DNA of 64,000 nucleotides from Synergistaceae bacterium DZ-S4 (GTDB taxonomy: Bacteria; Synergistota; Synergistia; Synergistales; Synergistaceae): the NCBI GenBank assembly GCA_025943965.1, contig JAPCWD010000004.1:62001-126000 (forward strand), read 5' to 3'. This document shows, piece by piece, positions 17,252 to 26,527 of the stretch. The notes below the pieces were generated by a model. It was not told the DNA's origin, ran no database searches, and saw only the letters and a program-made list of their open reading frames with translations. How positions within the stretch are numbered: the first letter of the stretch is position 1; each line of letters begins with the position of its first letter. Made by a program: the position numbers and the translations under genes.

Positions 17252-18276
17252 TCCAGGTTTTCTCTGTCCGCGTACCAGCTGATCGTTCGGTTCAGAAGCT
17301 CACGCATTCCGGTCCGCGGTTTCCATCCAAGGAGGGTCTCCATTTTTTCCACTGATGGGAGTCGGTTCTGCATGTCGTCATATGTCTTTCCGTAATAGGC
17401 ATCCGCTGATATGATCTCAAGCTCTGCCTTTTCAGCTTTTTCACGGTAGACCGGGAATTTTTTCATCTCGTTGATAAGCATCTCGGCAAGCTCCCTGATC
17501 GAGTAGTTGTTGTCCGGGTTGCCAATGTTGAATATCTGGCCTTCCGCCTTGTTGTCCTTATTCTCAATTATCGCGGCAAGTCCCTCGATCCCGTCGCCTA
17601 CCCAGGTAAAGCTCCTTCTCTGTTCGCCTCCGTTGACAAGAGAGATCTTTCCGCTGTTAAGGACGTTGTATATCATCTGTGTTACGGAACGTGCCTTATT
17701 TTCGCTTGCGTCCCTGAACGTATCAAGTCGGGGGCCGACCCAGTTGAAAGGCCTGAAGAGGGTGAAACTGAGTCCTTCCTCCTGCCCGTATGCGAATATG
17801 AGCCTGTCCATCATCTGCTTGCTGCAGCTGTATATCCATCTCATTTTGTTTATCGGGCCTGTGATCAGGGGACTTTCGTCCTCTTTAAGGCTGCTGTCTC
17901 CGCTCATTCCGTAGACTTCTGAAGTGGAGGGAAAAATTATTCTTTTTTTATATTTTGAACATAGCCTTACCATTTTCAGGTTCTGCTCAAAATCAAGTTC
18001 GAATGTCCAGATCGGTTTCTGCAGATAATAGGCAGGTTTTGCAATGCCGGCCAGCGGCAATACTATATCTGACGATCCCACCTGCTCTTCGAGCCATTTT
18101 CCGTCTTTGAAGATGTCTCCTGCTGTGAATTTGAAATTTGGATGATCCATGAAAGGTCCTAGGTTGTCAGACCTGAGGTCAAAGCCCTGGACTTCCCATT
18201 TGCCGTCCCTGCAGAGGGCTTCAAGCAGATGAGTTCCGATGAAGCCGTTTATTCCGGTAATAAGTATTTTTTTCAT
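17248..18276 (-). CDS. UDP-glucuronate C4-oxidising decarboxylase (stand-alone ArnA C-terminal domain)
   Basis: 342-residue short-chain dehydrogenase/epimerase. Rossmann motif ITGINGFIGTHLLE and the catalytic tyrosine/lysine segment YSCSKQMMDRL; PFNWVGPRLD is typical of ArnA decarboxylase. It converts UDP-glucuronate to UDP-4-keto-pentose. In enterobacteria this is the C-terminal half of bifunctional ArnA; here it is a separate gene directly downstream of the formyltransferase. Start ATG at 18276 follows AAAGGG; an ATG four codons earlier overlaps the formyltransferase gene. Confidence 0.88.
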   Translation of the reverse strand: MKKILITGINGFIGTHLLEALCRDGKWEVQGFDLRSDNLGPFMDHPNFKFTAGDIFKDGKWLEEQVGSSDIVLPLAGIAKPAYYLQKPIWTFELDFEQNLKMVRLCSKYKKRIIFPSTSEVYGMSGDSSLKEDESPLITGPINKMRWIYSCSKQMMDRLIFAYGQEEGLSFTLFRPFNWVGPRLDTFRDASENKARSVTQMIYNVLNSGKISLVNGGEQRRSFTWVGDGIEGLAAIIENKDNKAEGQIFNIGNPDNNYSIRELAEMLINEMKKFPVYREKAEKAELEIISADAYYGKTYDDMQNRLPSVEKMETLLGWKPRTGMRELLNRTISWYADRENLD

Positions 18277-18280
18277 ATTT

Positions 18281-19165
18281 TTAAGCATCCCTTTCAGGTC
18301 CGCCCTCAGGCTGTATCCTAAGCACCCTCAGCAATCCGCTGCCGGTGCCTACAAGCATCGGCGACTCTGATTTTATTTTTCCCGGCTCAAATATGCCCTC
18401 GGCCGGGAGAGCTTTCCATATAAAAAACTTTTTGCCTTCCCAGTGCGTAAATGCACCCGGGAAAGGATGTGTAAGCGCTCTTACAAAGTTATATATTTCA
18501 CCGGCAGATCTATTCCAGTCAATTTCTCCGTCTTCAGGCCTGCGTCTTCCGAATTTTGTCGCCTTAGACTCATCCTGAGGGTATCTTTTTGCAGTCCCTT
18601 TTTCAAGTGAGTGAAGTGAGGAGAGCAATATTTCCCGTGATGCTTCTGTAACCTTGAGAAAAACATCGTGAGCGGTGTCCTCAAAATTTATCGGGACAGA
18701 CTTTTGCGCTATTATGTCTCCCCTGTCGGCAAACTCCGTCATTACGTGTAGGGTAGCCCCTGTTTCCTTTTCTCCGTTTATCACTGCCCAGTTCACGCAG
18801 GCGCGCCCCCTGTATTTAGGGAGGAGTGCGCCGTGGATATTGTAAGCCCCAAGCCTGGGTATATCCAGCACCTCTTTGGGTATCATCGCCCTGTAGTAGA
18901 ATGAGAAGATCAGTTCAGGCCCTATCTGTCTCAAATGATCTGTCTCCATGCTGTCGATCTTTGAAGGAATTCGGACTTCTATGGAATTATTGAGGGCCGT
19001 CTCTTTTACCGAGCGGAACCATATCTCTTCGCCTGGATCGTCCTCGTGAGTATACACAACAACGACATTCGCATCGTCTTTTATAAGGTCATCAAGACAG
19101 GCACTTCCGACCTCGCTGTATGCAAATACCGCTATCCTGGGCCTGCTGTTATTCTCCGGCTTCAT
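18281..19165 (-). CDS. UDP-Ara4N formyltransferase (stand-alone ArnA N-terminal domain)
   Basis: 294 residues of the Fmt/ArnA-N family. Catalytic residues are visible in YNIHGALLPKYRG (Asn and His) and in the segment GDIIAQK (Asp). It formylates UDP-Ara4N using 10-formyl-tetrahydrofolate. It overlaps the arnC stop by 17 nt. Separate from the decarboxylase gene, unlike the fused ArnA of E. coli. The start chosen is the ATG within the end of arnC; longer in-frame starts would overlap arnC deeply. Confidence 0.87.
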   Translation of the reverse strand: MKPENNSRPRIAVFAYSEVGSACLDDLIKDDANVVVVYTHEDDPGEEIWFRSVKETALNNSIEVRIPSKIDSMETDHLRQIGPELIFSFYYRAMIPKEVLDIPRLGAYNIHGALLPKYRGRACVNWAVINGEKETGATLHVMTEFADRGDIIAQKSVPINFEDTAHDVFLKVTEASREILLSSLHSLEKGTAKRYPQDESKATKFGRRRPEDGEIDWNRSAGEIYNFVRALTHPFPGAFTHWEGKKFFIWKALPAEGIFEPGKIKSESPMLVGTGSGLLRVLRIQPEGGPERDA

Positions 19166-20087
19166 GCTCAAATATCTTCCTGACAGAGTACCTGGGTCTC
19201 CGGCTAACTTCCCGGTAGATCCTGCCCACATATTCGCCGGTTATCCCAAGGCTGAAAAGCGTTATGCCGGTCAGCATGAACTGTATTGCCATGAGTGTGA
19301 AGAGCCCTTCCGCTTCAGGTCCGATGAAGAGACGCCTGATAAGCATGTAAAGGACTAGGAGGGAAGAGAGCAGGGAGATGAGCATGCCTGCCATCGTAAC
19401 GAACTGGAGCGGTACTATCGAGAAGCTTGTCATAAGGTCAAAATTGAGCCTTATGAGCTGGAAGATCCCGTACTTTGATGTGCCCATCTCGCGCTCCCTG
19501 TGCGCCACCGGTATCTCTATCGGGTTGGCTGCGAACTTCTGCCCGAGCGCCGGTATGAAGGTGGTAGACTCCCTGCTTATATTTATTATCTCAACGATCC
19601 TTCTGCTGTACCCTCTCAGCATGCAGCCATAGTCTCTGATGTTCAGTCTTGCGATCCTGTTGGTGATCCTGTTGACCATTTTGGATGCCACTTTTCTGAA
19701 GAGGGGATCCTGTCTTCCTTTCCTGTATGTTCCGACTAGGTCATGCCCCTCGTCCATTTTGGCAACTATATTGGGTATCTCTTCAGGTGGGTTCTGGAGG
19801 TCTGCGTCGAGGGTTATAACAATGTCCCCCCGCACATGCTCGAATCCTGCCATTATCGCCATGTGCTGTCCGAAGTTTCCGTTGAGGTCTATCACTCTGA
19901 CTTCAGGATGTGAAACATATAGGTCGTACAGTATTCCAAGCGTCGAATCCTTGCTTCCGTCGTTTATGAAAATAATTTCGAAGGGCCTGCCCATGTCCGT
20001 CATGACAGGGTAGAGGCTCCCGAACAGCGGGTGGAGCGATTCTTCTTCGTTATAGGCAGGTATTACAATTGATATCTCAGGTTTCAT
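19149..20087 (-). CDS. arnC: Undecaprenyl-phosphate 4-deoxy-4-formamido-L-arabinose transferase
   Basis: 312 residues. Family-2 glycosyltransferase domain (SIVIPAYNEEESL, then DADLQNPPEEI as the DXD-containing metal site) followed by two C-terminal membrane helices near residues 228-250 and 262-285. It transfers Ara4FN from UDP to undecaprenyl phosphate at the cytoplasmic face. Lies 3 nt after arnB. Confidence 0.92.
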   Translation of the reverse strand: MKPEISIVIPAYNEEESLHPLFGSLYPVMTDMGRPFEIIFINDGSKDSTLGILYDLYVSHPEVRVIDLNGNFGQHMAIMAGFEHVRGDIVITLDADLQNPPEEIPNIVAKMDEGHDLVGTYRKGRQDPLFRKVASKMVNRITNRIARLNIRDYGCMLRGYSRRIVEIINISRESTTFIPALGQKFAANPIEIPVAHREREMGTSKYGIFQLIRLNFDLMTSFSIVPLQFVTMAGMLISLLSSLLVLYMLIRRLFIGPEAEGLFTLMAIQFMLTGITLFSLGITGEYVGRIYREVSRRPRYSVRKIFEHEAGE

Positions 20088-20090
20088 ATA

Positions 20091-21260
20091 TCAGCTCTTC
20101 TTTCCGCAGACTTCGAAAATGGCCTCGACAACGTCCCTCGCGTCTTTGTCTGTCATTGCAGGGAAGAGAGGGAGCGAAACTATCCTGTCGGAGACGTACT
20201 CGGCCTCAGGCAGGCTTCCCCTGTCCAGTCCGGTCGCTTCCTTGTAACAGGTGAAAAGATGTATTGCCTGATAGTGGAGGGCCGTTCCTATATTTCTCTT
20301 TTTCATTTCAGACATGAAATCGTCCCTGGACATCTCCAGGCTGTCGATATCAATGAAGGGAGTGAAAATGTGCCAGCTGTGCTCGTGCTCCCATGGTGCA
20401 GGTTTTGGAAGGATCAGTCCTTTGGCTTTTGGAAGTTCTTCCATATAGAAAGAGACGATCTCTTTTCTTCTTGAATTGAATGACGCGAGTTCTCTCAGCT
20501 GTGAATCTCCTATAGCTGCCTGGATGTCCATCATCGTATATTTCAGACCCGGGAAGAATATGTCGTAGTTGGCACTTCCCTTTGCCGCGTACCTGTTCCA
20601 GGCCCCTTTGGACATACCGTTTTGCCTCAGGACGGCTGCTTTTTCAGCCATTTCTTCGTCTCCGGTGCAAATCATGCCGCCTTCGCCCGTAGTTATGTTT
20701 TTCGTGGGGTGAAAGCTGAATACCGATGCCCTGCGTTTTCCCCTGTCTGCACCGATCATTCTGCCCTTGTAAGATGCTCCCAGGGCATGTGCGGCGTCTT
20801 CTATCACAGCGAGGTCATATTTTTCTGCAATTGCTTCTATCCTGTCCATGTCGCACGGCATTCCCGCGAAATGTACAGGTATTATCGCCTTTGTATTTTT
20901 AGTAACTGCCTTTTCGATTCTGTCAGGGTCAATGTTCAGTGTGTTCCTGTCGATGTCTGCCAGGACGGGCTTCGCTCCCACGAACATTATCGTGTTCACT
21001 GTAGCCGCGAACGTCATCGGGGTGGTTATCACCTCGTCGCCCGGTCCTATGCCAAGGGCAAGCAAGACTGTGTGAAGTCCGGCTGTGGCTGAATTTACCG
21101 ACAGGGACCACGAAGCACCGGTGTATTTTGAAAAGTTTTCTTCGAAACGGATAGTTTTGGGACCCATTGCGAGCCAGCCCGAACGTATAGACTCCACTAC
21201 CTCATTTATTGCATCTTCTGCTATTGATGGTTTTGCAAAAGGGAGGAAATCGTTTCTCAT
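20091..21260 (-). CDS. arnB: UDP-4-amino-4-deoxy-L-arabinose--oxoglutarate aminotransferase
   Basis: 389 residues, DegT/DnrJ/EryC1 PLP aminotransferase. The PLP lysine lies in FSFHPTKNITTGEGG near residue 188; VIEDAAHALGA holds the PLP Asp. It aminates the UDP-4-keto-pentose. Second gene of the operon, 3 nt after arnT. Confidence 0.92.
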   Translation of the reverse strand: MRNDFLPFAKPSIAEDAINEVVESIRSGWLAMGPKTIRFEENFSKYTGASWSLSVNSATAGLHTVLLALGIGPGDEVITTPMTFAATVNTIMFVGAKPVLADIDRNTLNIDPDRIEKAVTKNTKAIIPVHFAGMPCDMDRIEAIAEKYDLAVIEDAAHALGASYKGRMIGADRGKRRASVFSFHPTKNITTGEGGMICTGDEEMAEKAAVLRQNGMSKGAWNRYAAKGSANYDIFFPGLKYTMMDIQAAIGDSQLRELASFNSRRKEIVSFYMEELPKAKGLILPKPAPWEHEHSWHIFTPFIDIDSLEMSRDDFMSEMKKRNIGTALHYQAIHLFTCYKEATGLDRGSLPEAEYVSDRIVSLPLFPAMTDKDARDVVEAIFEVCGKKS

Positions 21261-21263
21261 TTT

Positions 21264-22925
21264 TTAGGGCCTCCTGTTGAAAAGAATAATATAGTCATCA
21301 TGCTCGATTTTTTTTGTTTCATAGGTCTTCCCATCTTCAAAAAGACCATGGAGCCTCTCTTTTTCTATTACAAGTACAAATTCGCGCTTTTTAGACTTCC
21401 ATTCAGGCAGGAACTCTTCAGCGGTGGGGAACCAGCCCTTACCTTCCGGTTTTCCTGCGCCAAACTCAAGCTCTCCCATACTGTCTATGAGCATTACGCG
21501 CTGTTTGGTATAAAAGGGTATCCCCTGGAGGATCTCGCCGTAAACAGCGATGGTCTCGTCAGGAAGCTTTTCCTTCATTATCACTTCAGAGATGCCTTTG
21601 GTGGAACGTGAATGTCCCATCATGTCGTATATGCCGTAGTGAGCAGCGATATAGACCACGGCAGAGAGACACAGAGCTGTTACAGCCTTTTCGTAGGCAG
21701 TTCTGTCTCCCTTTCTTGTTAAAAAAATTGCGAGGAGCGGTCCAATGAGCAGGCCCGCAGAAATCGCAAGAGCTACCGGCAGTGCCTCGTATTGATCAAC
21801 TCTGCCTCCGACAAACGTATATACGATCAAAGCGGCGGAAAAGAGACCTCCGGAGACAATGGCGAAAATCAGCGCTTTCCCGTGCCATTTCCTGCGTTCG
21901 ATCATCCTGTCGATATCAGATGCTATGAGTATAGCAAGAGGAGGGAAGCAGGGGACGATGTAGGGGATAAGTTTTGAACTTGAAAGTGAGAAAAACACAA
22001 AGATGACCGTGAACCATGACAGCATATAAATATTTGCATCCTTCATTTTTTTGTCTGAAGGAGACCTCAGAACGCTCTCTTTGCTGAAAAGGGAGAAGAA
22101 AAACCCGGTCCAGGGCATCAGACCTAAGGGGATCATCGGTATGAAAAACCAGAATGGCTCATAGCGGCTGTGTATTTTTGTCGCATAGCGCAGGAAATGT
22201 TCCCTTACAAAGAAGAAATAAAGGAAATCAGGGTTCTCACGGCTGACCATGTAAAACCAGGGGAAAGCTATTAAGAAAAAGAGCGCTATTCCGGGCAGGT
22301 AAAGTGCATCAAGGATAAGGCGCCATTTTTTTGTAAAAATGATGTACCAGAAAATTATCCCGGCCGGCAGGACTATCGCGACCAGCCCTTTTGCAAGCAA
22401 TCCCAGTGCCACAGATGCGTAAAAGGCGAGGAACCACCTTTTGTCGTTTTTGATATGCCCATAATAAAAGGCAGAAAGCGCCGCAGTTAAAAAAAGCGAG
22501 AGAGGCATGTCGGTAAGCGTTATAGTCCCGATGGCAAAATATAAAAGGGAGAGTGCGGTCACTGCACCTGCTATCGCACCGGCCCTTCTGCCAAAGACTG
22601 CAGAACAGAGAAGGGCAGTTACAAGCGCTCCCAGAACTCCGCTGAGAGCAGTAGGAAAGCGGGCAGCAAACTCATTCTCGCCCAAAGCCATAAAGCTTGC
22701 GGCATTCATCCAATATAGGAGTATAGGTTTTTCAAAATATTTTACGTAGTTCAGCCTGGGAGTTACAAAATCCCCCGATTCGACCATTTCCCTGGGGATC
22801 TCGGGGTACCTTCCTTCATCCGGCTCAAGGAGTCCGTGCCATCCCAGAGGAACAAAATATACCGTTAGGATAAGAATGGCTATTCCAATGACAATGAACC
22901 TCTTTTTTTTCTGTGAAAATTCCAT
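21264..22925 (-). CDS. arnT: Lipid A Ara4N transferase, GT-C/family 39 glycosyltransferase
   Basis: 553 residues. The N-terminal GLLEPDEGRYPEIPREM contains the acidic catalytic motif in the first periplasmic loop, and about twelve membrane helices follow, with a periplasmic C-terminal domain. This matches ArnT, which adds L-Ara4N to lipid A phosphates and confers resistance to polymyxins and cationic peptides. It is the first gene of the eight-gene arn set. No PmrAB/PhoPQ-like regulator is adjacent. Confidence 0.88.
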   Translation of the reverse strand: MEFSQKKKRFIVIGIAILILTVYFVPLGWHGLLEPDEGRYPEIPREMVESGDFVTPRLNYVKYFEKPILLYWMNAASFMALGENEFAARFPTALSGVLGALVTALLCSAVFGRRAGAIAGAVTALSLLYFAIGTITLTDMPLSLFLTAALSAFYYGHIKNDKRWFLAFYASVALGLLAKGLVAIVLPAGIIFWYIIFTKKWRLILDALYLPGIALFFLIAFPWFYMVSRENPDFLYFFFVREHFLRYATKIHSRYEPFWFFIPMIPLGLMPWTGFFFSLFSKESVLRSPSDKKMKDANIYMLSWFTVIFVFFSLSSSKLIPYIVPCFPPLAILIASDIDRMIERRKWHGKALIFAIVSGGLFSAALIVYTFVGGRVDQYEALPVALAISAGLLIGPLLAIFLTRKGDRTAYEKAVTALCLSAVVYIAAHYGIYDMMGHSRSTKGISEVIMKEKLPDETIAVYGEILQGIPFYTKQRVMLIDSMGELEFGAGKPEGKGWFPTAEEFLPEWKSKKREFVLVIEKERLHGLFEDGKTYETKKIEHDDYIILFNRRP

Positions 22926-23081
22926 TAAGGCCGCAGCACCTTCCTGTTTGATTTGAATGCAGTCTTAAATAATGCCGTGTATGTGATGAACGTCGATTTT
23001 TTTTGCCAGATCTGCTTTTAAGATGGGACACCCGAATAACAATTATAGTTTAAAGAGGGGATTAATTAAATATCAGAATGC

Positions 23082-23119
23082 AAAATTTCGGGACCCCCGA
23101 AACATAGGGATCCCGAAAT
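23082..23119 (-). terminator. Terminator of the NCS2 permease gene
   Basis: ATTTCGGGA and TCCCGAAAT arms with additional inner C/G pairs, followed by TTTTG on the minus strand. The 22926-23081 stretch beyond it holds the arnT upstream region: a TATAAT box at about 23042-23047 lacks a convincing -35. Confidence 0.75.
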
Positions 23120-23147
23120 GATCTTATGTGATCTCTGCTGTCTTAAC

Positions 23148-24524
23148 TTATTGTTTTTTGATCCCGCGCTCTTCGTCGGTCCCGGGGATGATGTTGTCGC
23201 ATATTGCGGCAAGGACTCCTGCAACAGCCATCGGTGTCTTCATGATAGCCCAGATCATGCCCCCGAAGGTACTGCCGAGCGCTCCGGTGAAAAGGGCCTG
23301 GTTCGGCTCGACCCAGCCGGGCAGTCCAAGCGCCATCAGGAAGGAGAATCCTACGATAAGGACGTTCCTCTGGCTTCCCATATCCGCCCTCATGAGGTTC
23401 TGGATCCCGAGCGCACCGATCGTGCCGAAGAGGGTTATGTACGCTCCGCCTATTACAGGGGAGGGCATTGTCGCTATTAGGGCTCCCAGTTTTCCGACGA
23501 GTGAGAGGAGGATCAGGATCACAGCCCCGGCCCTTACCACGTGTCTGCTGGCGACTCCGGTGAGCCCTATCAGTCCGATGTTTTCAGTGTAGGAGGTGGT
23601 GCCGACGGACCCTAAAATTCCTGAGATGGCGCAGCCTATCCCTTCGGCGCCGATGCCTCTGTTGATCTGTTCAGGAGTCGGATCGTCTATTCCCGCCGCG
23701 AAGGAGCAGTTATGGTAGTCTCCTATCGATTCGATCATTACGCAGAAAAATCCCGCAGAGATTGCTCCGACTGCCAAGCCGGAGAACTTTGGGACTCCCC
23801 ACGGCATGAAGAGTTTGTAGCGGATCCAGGGGGCCGATGCCACACTGCTTAGGTTGACGTAAGCTGGGTGACCTTCAGCGAATATCCCCGCAAGCGAAAG
23901 CGTCAGGCATATTGCGTATGCGATCGCAATTGAACCAAGTACGGCGAATATGTTGCAGTACTTGTTTTTGCTGCAGAGGCTGAAGAAGAATACAAGCGCC
24001 ACGACGAGAAGGGAAATGGGCCAGAAGTTGGCCGCGTTGAACTGTATCGCTACAGGCGCAAGGGTAAAACCTATCGCCATGATCGTCGGACCTATTACCA
24101 CAGGCGTTATCAGTTTTCTGACATGGCCGATCAGTTTGCTGTAACCGAGCAGCGAAAGGACCAGGCCTCCGATCAGGAGGGATCCTCCGATATACTGCAT
24201 TACAATGTCGGGGCCCATTGCCTTGTATGCCCCTATTATAGTCATGATCGGCGGGATGAAGCTAAAGCTGGAGCCCTGAACTATGGGCAGTCCGGATCCA
24301 AGTTTCGGGTGGGTCTGTATGAGGGTGGCTATACCCATTGAAAAGTAAACACATCCGATAAAAGCGCCTATCTGCTGCGTTGTCATTCCCATTGCCGGTC
24401 CGAAGATCAGCGGAACAAGAGTCGTTGCCCCGAAGAGCGTAAGGACATGCTGGGCACCCGCAAGAATAAGTATTGGTGTCGGCGGACGATCCTCAACACC
24501 GTAAACTAACTGTTTTTTAGCCAT
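23148..24524 (-). CDS. NCS2-family purine/xanthine (or uracil) permease
   Basis: 458 residues with about 12-14 membrane segments. NCS2 motifs seen are GAQHVLTLFGATTLVP, IVQGSSFSFIPP, the substrate-site ESIGDYHNCS near residue 265, and VGTTSYTENIGLIGLTG. The neighbouring mocA-like and yqeC genes favour xanthine or urate over uracil, since selenium-dependent molybdenum hydroxylases act on purines; this is inference from context. Confidence 0.8.
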   Translation of the reverse strand: MAKKQLVYGVEDRPPTPILILAGAQHVLTLFGATTLVPLIFGPAMGMTTQQIGAFIGCVYFSMGIATLIQTHPKLGSGLPIVQGSSFSFIPPIMTIIGAYKAMGPDIVMQYIGGSLLIGGLVLSLLGYSKLIGHVRKLITPVVIGPTIMAIGFTLAPVAIQFNAANFWPISLLVVALVFFFSLCSKNKYCNIFAVLGSIAIAYAICLTLSLAGIFAEGHPAYVNLSSVASAPWIRYKLFMPWGVPKFSGLAVGAISAGFFCVMIESIGDYHNCSFAAGIDDPTPEQINRGIGAEGIGCAISGILGSVGTTSYTENIGLIGLTGVASRHVVRAGAVILILLSLVGKLGALIATMPSPVIGGAYITLFGTIGALGIQNLMRADMGSQRNVLIVGFSFLMALGLPGWVEPNQALFTGALGSTFGGMIWAIMKTPMAVAGVLAAICDNIIPGTDEERGIKKQ

Positions 24525-24627
24525 GATACACCTCCAGGGGATTTAGCAGAGCAGGATCTCTGCAATCGGTTGCAAAAAACTTTCAGGGATATTATAAGCT
24601 GATTATCCCCAAAAATCCATAGATGGA

Positions 24628-25206
24628 TCAGCTTTTATTTACTAATTTTTCATAATCGTCAGGTGTATCGATGTCACGGAAGTGACAGTCAGACGTTTCG
24701 GCAGCCATGATTTCATCTTTGTGCTCCCTGAGGATGTTCCTTCCCCCGGCGTCTCCCTGTGCGGCTTTGAATCTCTCTTTCCATATCGCACGGTAAAACA
24801 TCGGGTGCCCGAAGACGCCGTTCCTGCAGGGGGTAAAGACTGTCCTGTCCTCCGGTATGCCAGAGAAGCGATCCTTAAGCTTTATCATTTCATCCTTCCC
24901 GACCAGGGGGAGATCTCCGAGCATTATGCAGAAATCCTCGCCGTCGGGCAGCATTTCAAGCGCAATAGAAAGGGAACTTGACTGTCCTCTTTCGGGTGCA
25001 GGGTTTACAGCAGCACGGATGCCATCTCCCAAATCTCCCAGGACATCATGAACTTCACTGGAAAAAACCGCGATGATCTCTGAGAAACCTGCTCCCCGCA
25101 TATTTTCGAGTACTGTCTCTATCACAGTGCTATCACCGAAGGGGAGAAGAAGCTTCTGGACCCCCATCCTTTTTGATAGTCCGGCAGCAAGAAGTATCGC
25201 CTTCAT
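24628..25206 (-). CDS. MobA-like nucleotidyltransferase (probable molybdopterin cytidylyltransferase)
   Basis: 192 residues of the MobA/MocA NTP-transferase fold: LLAAGLSKRMGVQKLLLPFG at the N terminus, metal-binding LGDLPLV, and GHPMFYR. MocA-type enzymes attach CMP to molybdopterin for the xanthine dehydrogenase family. It overlaps yqeC by 4 nt, a pairing typical of selenium-dependent molybdenum hydroxylase maturation clusters. Confidence 0.8.
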   Translation of the reverse strand: MKAILLAAGLSKRMGVQKLLLPFGDSTVIETVLENMRGAGFSEIIAVFSSEVHDVLGDLGDGIRAAVNPAPERGQSSSLSIALEMLPDGEDFCIMLGDLPLVGKDEMIKLKDRFSGIPEDRTVFTPCRNGVFGHPMFYRAIWKERFKAAQGDAGGRNILREHKDEIMAAETSDCHFRDIDTPDDYEKLVNKS

Positions 25207-26003
25207 CTTTTCAGTTTCCTCGCCTTATAGATGGCATCCATTTTAAGCGATCCCATTACCAGATAGTCGTAACCCTTAAGCAAAAGTGGAATTTTTTCAT
25301 ATATATTGTCAATTGCTTCGTCAGTGAACAGGTCGCACTTATTGATGAAGAGGATCCTCATTGCTGCTTCAGGAGAGTTCTTGAGATATTCTTCCCTGTT
25401 TGAGAGCAGCGCAGCACAGTTGGCCAAGGATATCATTTCGCCTGCCTGAAGAGAAAACTTTTCCTTGATGATGTCAAAGCGGAAGGCATTGGCAGGAGAG
25501 AGGGGAGATGTGAAGATGTCCGCGCCTGCAACAATAAAGTGGCAGTCCGTAACAGCCGGAACAGGGGGTTCCCACGCCTCATACGCCTTCAGGGAGAGGC
25601 CTCTGGAACCGTCAGCCTCGACTATGATCCTGCCGACCGGGCACCCTGATGCGATTTCCGCAATTTCTTCCGGATCGTATCCGTTAAGCTTCTCTCCTAC
25701 CTTCCCCTTGGCCGCTGTCACCATGGATGCCGAGGGTCCGATACCGGACAGAGTTCTGATGAGGTCCTCGGTCCCCGCAGTCATTGCGAAGAGAGATCCA
25801 TCCTTTTGGGGAGGAAATATCTTAGTCGTAGTGGTAAGAATAGTGAAGGTATCCTTTGAGGAGTGCCGTCCCAGTGCGAACATAAGGGATGTCTTGCCCC
25901 CTCCGCCGGTGATCGATATAACTTTGTATTTCGCAAGACCGAGGCTTTCAAAAATCACTGCAGCCGCGTTCTCTCCGTTCGATGGTGCTTCCAAAATCAC
26001 CAC
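25203..26003 (-). CDS. yqeC: YqeC-family selenium-dependent hydroxylase accessory protein
   Basis: 266 residues. A P-loop (ISITGGGGKTSL), TTTTKIFPP and VEADGSRGLSLKAY match the YqeC family, which co-occurs with selenium-dependent molybdenum hydroxylases (established association; biochemical role unclear). The start is uncertain: GTG at 26003, GTG at 26000 and TTG at 25994 are all possible, with only AAAGGA nearby. The hydroxylase subunits themselves are not in this window. Confidence 0.82.
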   Translation of the reverse strand: MVILEAPSNGENAAAVIFESLGLAKYKVISITGGGGKTSLMFALGRHSSKDTFTILTTTTKIFPPQKDGSLFAMTAGTEDLIRTLSGIGPSASMVTAAKGKVGEKLNGYDPEEIAEIASGCPVGRIIVEADGSRGLSLKAYEAWEPPVPAVTDCHFIVAGADIFTSPLSPANAFRFDIIKEKFSLQAGEMISLANCAALLSNREEYLKNSPEAAMRILFINKCDLFTDEAIDNIYEKIPLLLKGYDYLVMGSLKMDAIYKARKLKR

Positions 26004-26132
26004 TTCCTTTGCATGGGTAAAATCATAGCAGAGAAAGTCCGGATGTGAAGGATCATTTGTCAGAAATATTATTTTTGAGTTATTTTTTTAAATAAAGTAA
26101 GATCTTAAAAAATATCGGGACCGGGATCAGTA

Positions 26133-26161
26133 TTGACAAATAAATGTTTTGATGGTAATTT
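26133..26161 (+). promoter_or_regulatory. Probable promoter of the T-box/ECF operon
   Basis: TTGACA (-35) followed 17 nt later by a weak -10 (TAATTT). The predicted start near 26168 lies just before the folded T-box leader. Confidence 0.5.
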
Positions 26162-26167
26162 GCACCC

Positions 26168-26450
26168 CAATATAACCAATATCCAAACTGATGAAGTGGA
26201 AATCAAACCGTTTCGTGCGCCTACAGAGAGCGGGGGATGATGAGAACCCTGCGGAAATGCAGATCGGCAAATGGACCACAGAGGGCGAGGCCAAAGGCTA
26301 GAGCCGAGTATCCGAGACGTACGCCGGCGTAAACGGCAGGATGTGTGACTGCACATCCGTCAGAGCGGGTCCTTTACGGACCAATTAAGGTGGTACCGCA
26401 GATGCGTTATATCTGTCCTTTGAAATTTCAAAGGGCAGATTTTTTTATAC
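26168..26450 (+). ncRNA. T-box riboswitch leader, tryptophan (UGG) specifier
   Basis: The T-box core AAGGTGGTACCGCA lies at 26388-26401. Stem I can be drawn from GTGG/CCAC (26196-26199 with 26276-26279) and CCG/CGG (26208-26210 with 26265-26267), which bracket a specifier loop whose 3' strand is CAAATGGA: the codon TGG (26272-26274) followed by a purine. The AG-rich GAGAGC and the distal loop GATGATGAGAACCC are present. A terminator (ATCTG...CAGAT with a CTTTGAAA/TTTCAAAG core, 26411-26440, then seven T) ends the leader. Uncharged tRNA-Trp should permit read-through into the downstream transporter genes. The UGGU bulge would need a U-G pair if this tRNA-Trp has discriminator G. Confidence 0.85.
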
Positions 26451-26527
26451 AGGGAATCATCGCGCGGAAGACAGCACAAAGCAAGAAGAGAAGAGAGAAG
26501 AGTCAGGACGAGAAAGGAATGGTGGAT

